A DNA stretch of 64,000 bases from an uncultured Collinsella sp. (GTDB lineage Bacteria > Actinomycetota > Coriobacteriia > Coriobacteriales > Coriobacteriaceae). Below the pieces are notes generated by a model. The model was not told where the DNA came from. It made no database searches and was given only the letters and a program-made list of their open reading frames with translations. Shown in pieces: positions 60,508 through 64,000 of this stretch (positions within the stretch are counted from its first letter, which is position 1; every line of letters begins with the position of its first letter). A program made the translations under genes and the position numbers. The stretch lies in NCBI GenBank assembly GCA_934647195.1, contig CAKUFD010000009.1:1-64000 (forward strand), given 5' to 3'.

Positions 60508-61620
60508 CTACAGAGATCGCGGAGACGGTGCGTGCTCGGCTTCGAACTCGTGCATATAGGCGGCGAGCGCCTCGACATCCTCCATGGTTACGGCGTTGTA
60601 GACGCTTGCGCGCATGCCGCCCACCAGACGATGACCCTTGATGTTCTCGATGCCGCGCTCATGCGCGCCGGCTACGAACTGCGCGTTGAGCTCGTCGGAA
60701 TCGGTACGGAACGTGACGTTGGCGATGGAGCGGCTGTCCTTTTGCGCCGTGCCGTGGAAAATCTGGCTATTGTCGAGCAAATCGTACAGCAGGTTTGCCT
60801 TTGCCCAGTTGCGCTGCGCCATGGCTTCGAGGCCGCCGGTCTCTTCCACCCAGCGGAAGACCTTGCCGCATACGTAGATGCCAAAGGTGTTGGGCGTGTT
60901 GAGCATGGAGCCCTTTTGAGCCTGCAAGCGCAGGTCCATATACTGGGGGGTTTGCGCGAAGGCCGGGCCGCTTTCCAGTAGGTCGTCGCGCACGATGATC
61001 ACCGTGACGCCCGCGGCACCGGCGTTTTTCTGCGCGCCTGCATAGACCAAGCCGTAGCGCGAGATGTCGAGCGGCTGCGAAAGGAAGCAGCTCGAGACAT
61101 CGGCAAAGAGGGGAGTGTCGCCGCACTGGGGCAGCTCGTGGAACATGGTGCCAAAGATGGTGTTGTTCTGGCAGATGTAGACGTAATCGAGGTCGCCCGC
61201 AGCCGCACGCTCGCGCACGGGGGAGAGCGCGGGGATGCGGTCGAAATCGGTATCTTCGCTCGAGGCGAGCTTGACGGCATCGCCGTACTTCGCGGCCTCT
61301 TTCCAGGCCTTTTTGGCAAAGTTGCCCGTGACCAGGTAGCCGGCGCGGCCGGTGCGCATGAAGTTCATGGGAATGCCCGCAAACTGCAGCGTGGCACCGC
61401 CCTGCAGGAAGATCACGCGGTAGTTTTGCGGAATATCGAGCAGGCGGCGAAGCGTGGCCTCGGCATCGTCGATGATCTGCTGGTACATACTCGACCGGTG
61501 GCTCATTTCCAAGACGGACATGCCGCAACCCTGGTAATCGAGCATCTCGTTTGCAATCTGCGTCAAGACGCTCTCGGGAAGTGCAGCGGGGCCGGCCGAG
61601 AAGTTGTGCACGCGGGCCAT
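60508..61620 (-). CDS. serC: Phosphoserine aminotransferase
   Basis: A 370-residue class V PLP enzyme making phosphoserine from phosphohydroxypyruvate and glutamate. It begins RVHNFSAGPAALPESVL, with the PLP lysine in LVYAGAQKNAGAAGVTV and the substrate region SHRSSMYQQIIDDAE. ATG at 61620 follows GGAGG at eight bases; the longer frame adds an unconserved leader. Glutamate from GltBD is the amino donor. serB is not in the window. Confidence 0.96.
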   Translation of the reverse strand: MARVHNFSAGPAALPESVLTQIANEMLDYQGCGMSVLEMSHRSSMYQQIIDDAEATLRRLLDIPQNYRVIFLQGGATLQFAGIPMNFMRTGRAGYLVTGNFAKKAWKEAAKYGDAVKLASSEDTDFDRIPALSPVRERAAAGDLDYVYICQNNTIFGTMFHELPQCGDTPLFADVSSCFLSQPLDISRYGLVYAGAQKNAGAAGVTVIIVRDDLLESGPAFAQTPQYMDLRLQAQKGSMLNTPNTFGIYVCGKVFRWVEETGGLEAMAQRNWAKANLLYDLLDNSQIFHGTAQKDSRSIANVTFRTDSDELNAQFVAGAHERGIENIKGHRLVGGMRASVYNAVTMEDVEALAAYMHEFEAEHAPSPRSL

Positions 61621-61826
61621 AAAACAAACCTCCAAAAACAGACTCTGAGGTACGGCCACTTTAGCATGCTAATCCGAGTATTTCTCTATGGTTTACGATT
61701 CTGTTACATGGAGGTTGCTGGATAGCACTAGCTCTTGAGGGCGAGGGTGCGGGTGTCCGCTCGCGTTTGTTGCTCAACAAGTCCGATTTGCTCCGGGCTT
61801 ATGCTCGTCTTGCTAGCAAGGCTGCC

Positions 61827-61879
61827 GTGGCTTGTGGGAAATGGATTGCCGATTGACCATCGAGCAGTCCACAAGCCAC
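61827..61879. other. Inverted repeat in the serC-brxA gap
   Basis: GTGGCTTGTGG and CCACAAGCCAC form a perfect 11-bp inverted repeat 31 bases apart. The gap 61621-62010 otherwise holds no supported gene. A 64-codon minus-strand frame (61728-61922) has no recognisable content. The BREX promoter must lie somewhere in this stretch. Confidence 0.5.
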
Positions 61880-61998
61880 CTGCCAATACATCCGCCGCCC
61901 GCCTGTCGGCCCCGCGCCCCATGGAACACGGTAAACGAGTATCATGGAACGGTGTCTTAACGACGGGTTATTATCCCCGCAGCAACTAAACGACCTCC

Positions 61999-62045
61999 GG
62001 AGTGTGCATCGTGGCTACAACCGCGAAGAAAATCCGGGGGGGGGG
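61999..62045 (+). promoter_or_regulatory. BREX operon start: SD, GTG and ten-G tract
   Basis: GGAG at 61999 lies eight bases before a GTG at 62011 that opens the frame MATTAKKIRGG. A run of exactly ten G at 62036-62045 then shifts that frame out of the brxA coding frame, and it ends after 33 codons. With nine (or twelve) G the frame would continue into BrxA. This is the form of a slipped-strand phase-variation switch. Confidence 0.7.
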
Positions 62046-62680
62046 TGCTCACGAGAGAGCAGTTCCTCCTGGCAGAAATGCGTATTGTCTCGCGCCTGCG
62101 GCTGCAGGGCGCAAATGACGAGGCGATAGTCGAGCGTATTAAGCGCGAAAACCTCTTTCAATATCCCACGGAGCGCATGCTCTCAAACCGCGCCGTCGCG
62201 TGCCTGAGGCGCCTGGATGCCCTGGCTCCCGATGAGGCCGAGTGCGCGCAACGCAGGATAGACCCGCAGGTGGCGGCTCAAGCGGCGCAAACGATAACCG
62301 AGCTCATCGCCGCAGGCACGCCAACCCAGGCTGCGCAAGCCAACATGTATGCCATGATGTGCCGCTACGACCTTATAGACGAGTTCATGAAGGTCGAGAT
62401 AGGCGAGCGCATGGCGTGCCTGGACTACACCTTTACGCGCGTGGATCTCGATGCATTTTTCACGCGCTTCCAGGTGGAGCACGCCGATGCTGCCAAATGG
62501 GCCGATTCCACAATAGTGCGCATCAAGAGCACGGTAATGGGATGCCTGCTCCAGGTAGGCCTGCTTGCCCCGCGCTCGGAAGACCTGCACCCCGTCTTCT
62601 TGGACCCAGATTTACAAAATGCCATCGAGACCCTGGGCGACGCTGCCGCTATCCAGGCCTTTGCCGGGCAGGTGATGTAG
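62045..62680 (+). CDS. brxA: BREX protein BrxA (DUF1819)
   Basis: At least 211 residues of the BrxA/DUF1819 family, a small DNA-binding component of BREX phage defence. The family opening is seen in LTREQFLLAEMRIVSRLRLQG and the near-invariant ENLFQYPTER, with VFLDPDLQNAIETLGD near the C terminus. Coordinates start at the first in-frame GTG (62045, the last G of the ten-G tract), which has no properly spaced ribosome-binding site. The likely true start is GTG 62011, in frame only when the tract is one base shorter. The brxB start lies three bases after the stop. Confidence 0.88.
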   Translation: MLTREQFLLAEMRIVSRLRLQGANDEAIVERIKRENLFQYPTERMLSNRAVACLRRLDALAPDEAECAQRRIDPQVAAQAAQTITELIAAGTPTQAAQANMYAMMCRYDLIDEFMKVEIGERMACLDYTFTRVDLDAFFTRFQVEHADAAKWADSTIVRIKSTVMGCLLQVGLLAPRSEDLHPVFLDPDLQNAIETLGDAAAIQAFAGQVM

Positions 62681-62682
62681 CT

Positions 62683-63291
62683 ATGGCAATCAATCGTCGA
62701 ACGCAGGCGGAGCGTGCCCGCGAGGACCTGGAGCATCGTTGCCAGGTCTTTCGTGAGCGTCTGGCCCAGCCGGACTTCTTGGCAAACAAAGGCATTGGCA
62801 ACGAGATAGGCTTCTACACGTTTTGCTACGATCCTTCGCTGGAGTTTGAGGTCCGTGCCTACATCGAGGGCCTGCAGCACGATGCCGAGTGCGGAGACCT
62901 TCCGTGCAACCTCAAGGTCATCAACTTGTACGACGCCTTCCTGGCGCTTTGCGAGAACAAGCGCATCCTCAAGGCCATCCCCAAGCAAGAGCTCAAAACG
63001 GGCACGCAGCGCCAGCGTGACCAGCTGCAAAAGATCTGCGGCCCCGCGGCATTTGCCAAATTCATCCTGGAGCAAACGCAGCCCTATGAGGCGGGCGACG
63101 TCGTCCTTATCACCGGCGTGGGCGAGGTCTATCCCATCCTGCGCGCGCACGACCTCCTCAACAACATGCTTGCAGATTTTGGAAACGTGCCGGTAGTGAT
63201 TGCTTATCCGGGGTCATTTAATGGCCAGCAATTCCGGCTGTTTAACCGTTTGGGCGCCGACAATTACTATCGGGCCTTCGATATTTCCTAG
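62683..63291 (+). CDS. brxB: BREX protein BrxB (DUF1788)
   Basis: A 202-residue DUF1788 protein. Family features are NEIGFYTFCYDPSLEFEVRAYI, CNLKVINLYDAFLALCE and the closing VPVVIAYPGSFNGQQFRLF. ATG at 62683 follows the brxA stop by two bases, with GTGATG upstream, so translation is probably coupled; the longer frame upstream is brxA read out of phase. BrxB is required for BREX function in tested type 1 systems, but its biochemical role is unknown. Confidence 0.93.
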   Translation: MAINRRTQAERAREDLEHRCQVFRERLAQPDFLANKGIGNEIGFYTFCYDPSLEFEVRAYIEGLQHDAECGDLPCNLKVINLYDAFLALCENKRILKAIPKQELKTGTQRQRDQLQKICGPAAFAKFILEQTQPYEAGDVVLITGVGEVYPILRAHDLLNNMLADFGNVPVVIAYPGSFNGQQFRLFNRLGADNYYRAFDIS

Positions 63292-63299
63292 GAGCTCAC

Positions 63300-64000
63300 A
63301 TGGAAATTCGCGACCTTTTTGCCAAAGACATCAACCGTTCCATCAACGGCGTAGTCAAGGTACAGGACAATAAAAGCGAGTCCGTGCGTCAGGAGCTGGA
63401 AGAGTACGTGGTGACGCGCGAGCTCCAGCGCCATTTTGCCGATTTCTTTGAGGTGTACGATCGCTCGCTCGACGTTCCTACCGATAAAGTGGGCGTGTGG
63501 ATCAGCGGCTTCTTTGGCTCCGGTAAATCGCACTTCCTCAAGATCCTTTCGTACGTGCTGGCCAATAACGAGGTGGCGGGCAAGCGCGTAATCGACTACT
63601 TTGACGGCAAGGTCGAAGACCCCATGGTGGCCTCCAAGATGCGCCGTTGCTGCGATGTGCCTACCGAGACCATCCTGTTCAATATCGATACCATGGGCGG
63701 CCGCTGGAAAGAGGGTAGCACGATAAAGACGGCGCTGCTGCGCGCCTTTGAGCGCGTGTTTTTTGAGCACCGCGGCTTTTTTGGCGAGGACCTCAAGCTC
63801 GCCAAGCTCGAGGATTACATCGATTCGTGCGGCAAGACGCAGGAGTTCCGCGACGCCTACGAGCGCGCATGCGGAGGCTCCTGGGTCGAGGAGCGCGAGA
63901 CCTACGAGTACCGCCAGGACGATATCGCCCCCGTGCTCATGCAAGTTATGGGCATGAGCGAGCAGGCCGCATGCAACTGGTTTGACGGTACGGAAGATGA
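63300..64000 (+). CDS. brxC: BREX ATPase BrxC (N-terminal part, cut by window end)
   Basis: Open from ATG 63300 to the last base, about 233 residues of a protein normally near 1200. Walker A is GFFGSGKSH (70-78), preceded by the family start MEIRDLFAKDINRSINGVV-type sequence. GGAG nine bases upstream serves as ribosome-binding site, and it lies eight bases after brxB. BrxC/PglY is the AAA-type ATPase of the BREX complex. The methylase pglX, phosphatase-like pglZ and brxL of a type 1 system would be expected beyond the window. Confidence 0.93.
   Translation, partial: MEIRDLFAKDINRSINGVVKVQDNKSESVRQELEEYVVTRELQRHFADFFEVYDRSLDVPTDKVGVWISGFFGSGKSHFLKILSYVLANNEVAGKRVIDYFDGKVEDPMVASKMRRCCDVPTETILFNIDTMGGRWKEGSTIKTALLRAFERVFFEHRGFFGEDLKLAKLEDYIDSCGKTQEFRDAYERACGGSWVEERETYEYRQDDIAPVLMQVMGMSEQAACNWFDGTED

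Noticed and set aside
61728..61922. A 64-codon minus-strand frame upstream of the BREX genes
   Set aside because: No ribosome-binding site or recognisable domain. It may be a gene remnant but cannot be supported.

Overview
The window looks like chromosomal DNA of a high-GC, Gram-positive-type anaerobe of the class Coriobacteriia, most likely Collinsella or a close relative. This is an inference. It rests on the GC-rich codon use, frequent GTG/TTG starts, the four-cysteine S14, a two-headed fused ECF ATPase, a split transketolase, FtsEX and the TPR/DUF4037/DUF4125 trio. No rRNA genes or prophage are visible. Nearly all of the sequence is well-packed housekeeping DNA, with accessory DNA in a few gaps and at the right edge.

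Layout. 1-5.2 kb: a tRNA-Ala on the minus strand, a HAD phosphatase, an NCS2 purine permease, and an AbiEi-like/DUF559-like gene bracketed by two copies of an intergenic palindromic repeat. 5.2-15.1 kb: the spc and alpha ribosomal operons, starting at rplE and running through secY, adk, map, infA, rpoA and rplQ. 15.2-20.4 kb: ECF transporter energising module (fused EcfA plus EcfT), truA, a GT2 protein and argR. 20.5-26.4 kb: class A PBP (minus), U32 peptidase, tyrS. 26.5-31.7 kb: a DeoR regulator divergent from an aldolase / two alcohol dehydrogenases / HAD phosphatase operon, with repeated operator-like sites between. 32-34.4 kb: TPR, DUF4037 and DUF4125 operon. 34.9-39.2 kb: ACT-gltA-HAD (minus), rpmE with a structured leader, and a flavin-type oxidase-like gene. 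39.4-52.6 kb: secA-prfB, yitT, split transketolase, ftsEX, rnr, a TPR gene, smpB and rubredoxin. 52.8-61.6 kb: gltBD and serC-serA. 62.0-64.0 kb: start of a BREX phage-defence operon (brxA, brxB, brxC cut by the window end).

How the parts fit. The core modules serve translation, secretion and cell division (ribosomal proteins, IF-1, RF2, SmpB, SecY/SecA, FtsEX). Another group serves amino-acid supply (GltBD, SerA/SerC, ArgR, citrate synthase). The DeoR-aldolase cluster looks like an inducible carbon-catabolic unit of unknown substrate.

The most interesting signals are these. (1) A run of ten G at the very start of brxA breaks the frame between a well-placed GTG/ribosome-binding site and the BrxA coding frame, so the BREX operon is probably phase-variable and shown here in the OFF length. 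(2) A four-copy family of intergenic elements is built from GAGTGGCGG cores spaced 29 bp apart in head-to-head pairs around a constant 48-49 bp centre. (3) The spc operon begins at rplE, with its own promoter, leader hairpin and possible leader ORF. (4) A nested perfect 29-bp and 16-bp inverted repeat lies at 31.7 kb. (5) RF2 carries SPT instead of SPF.
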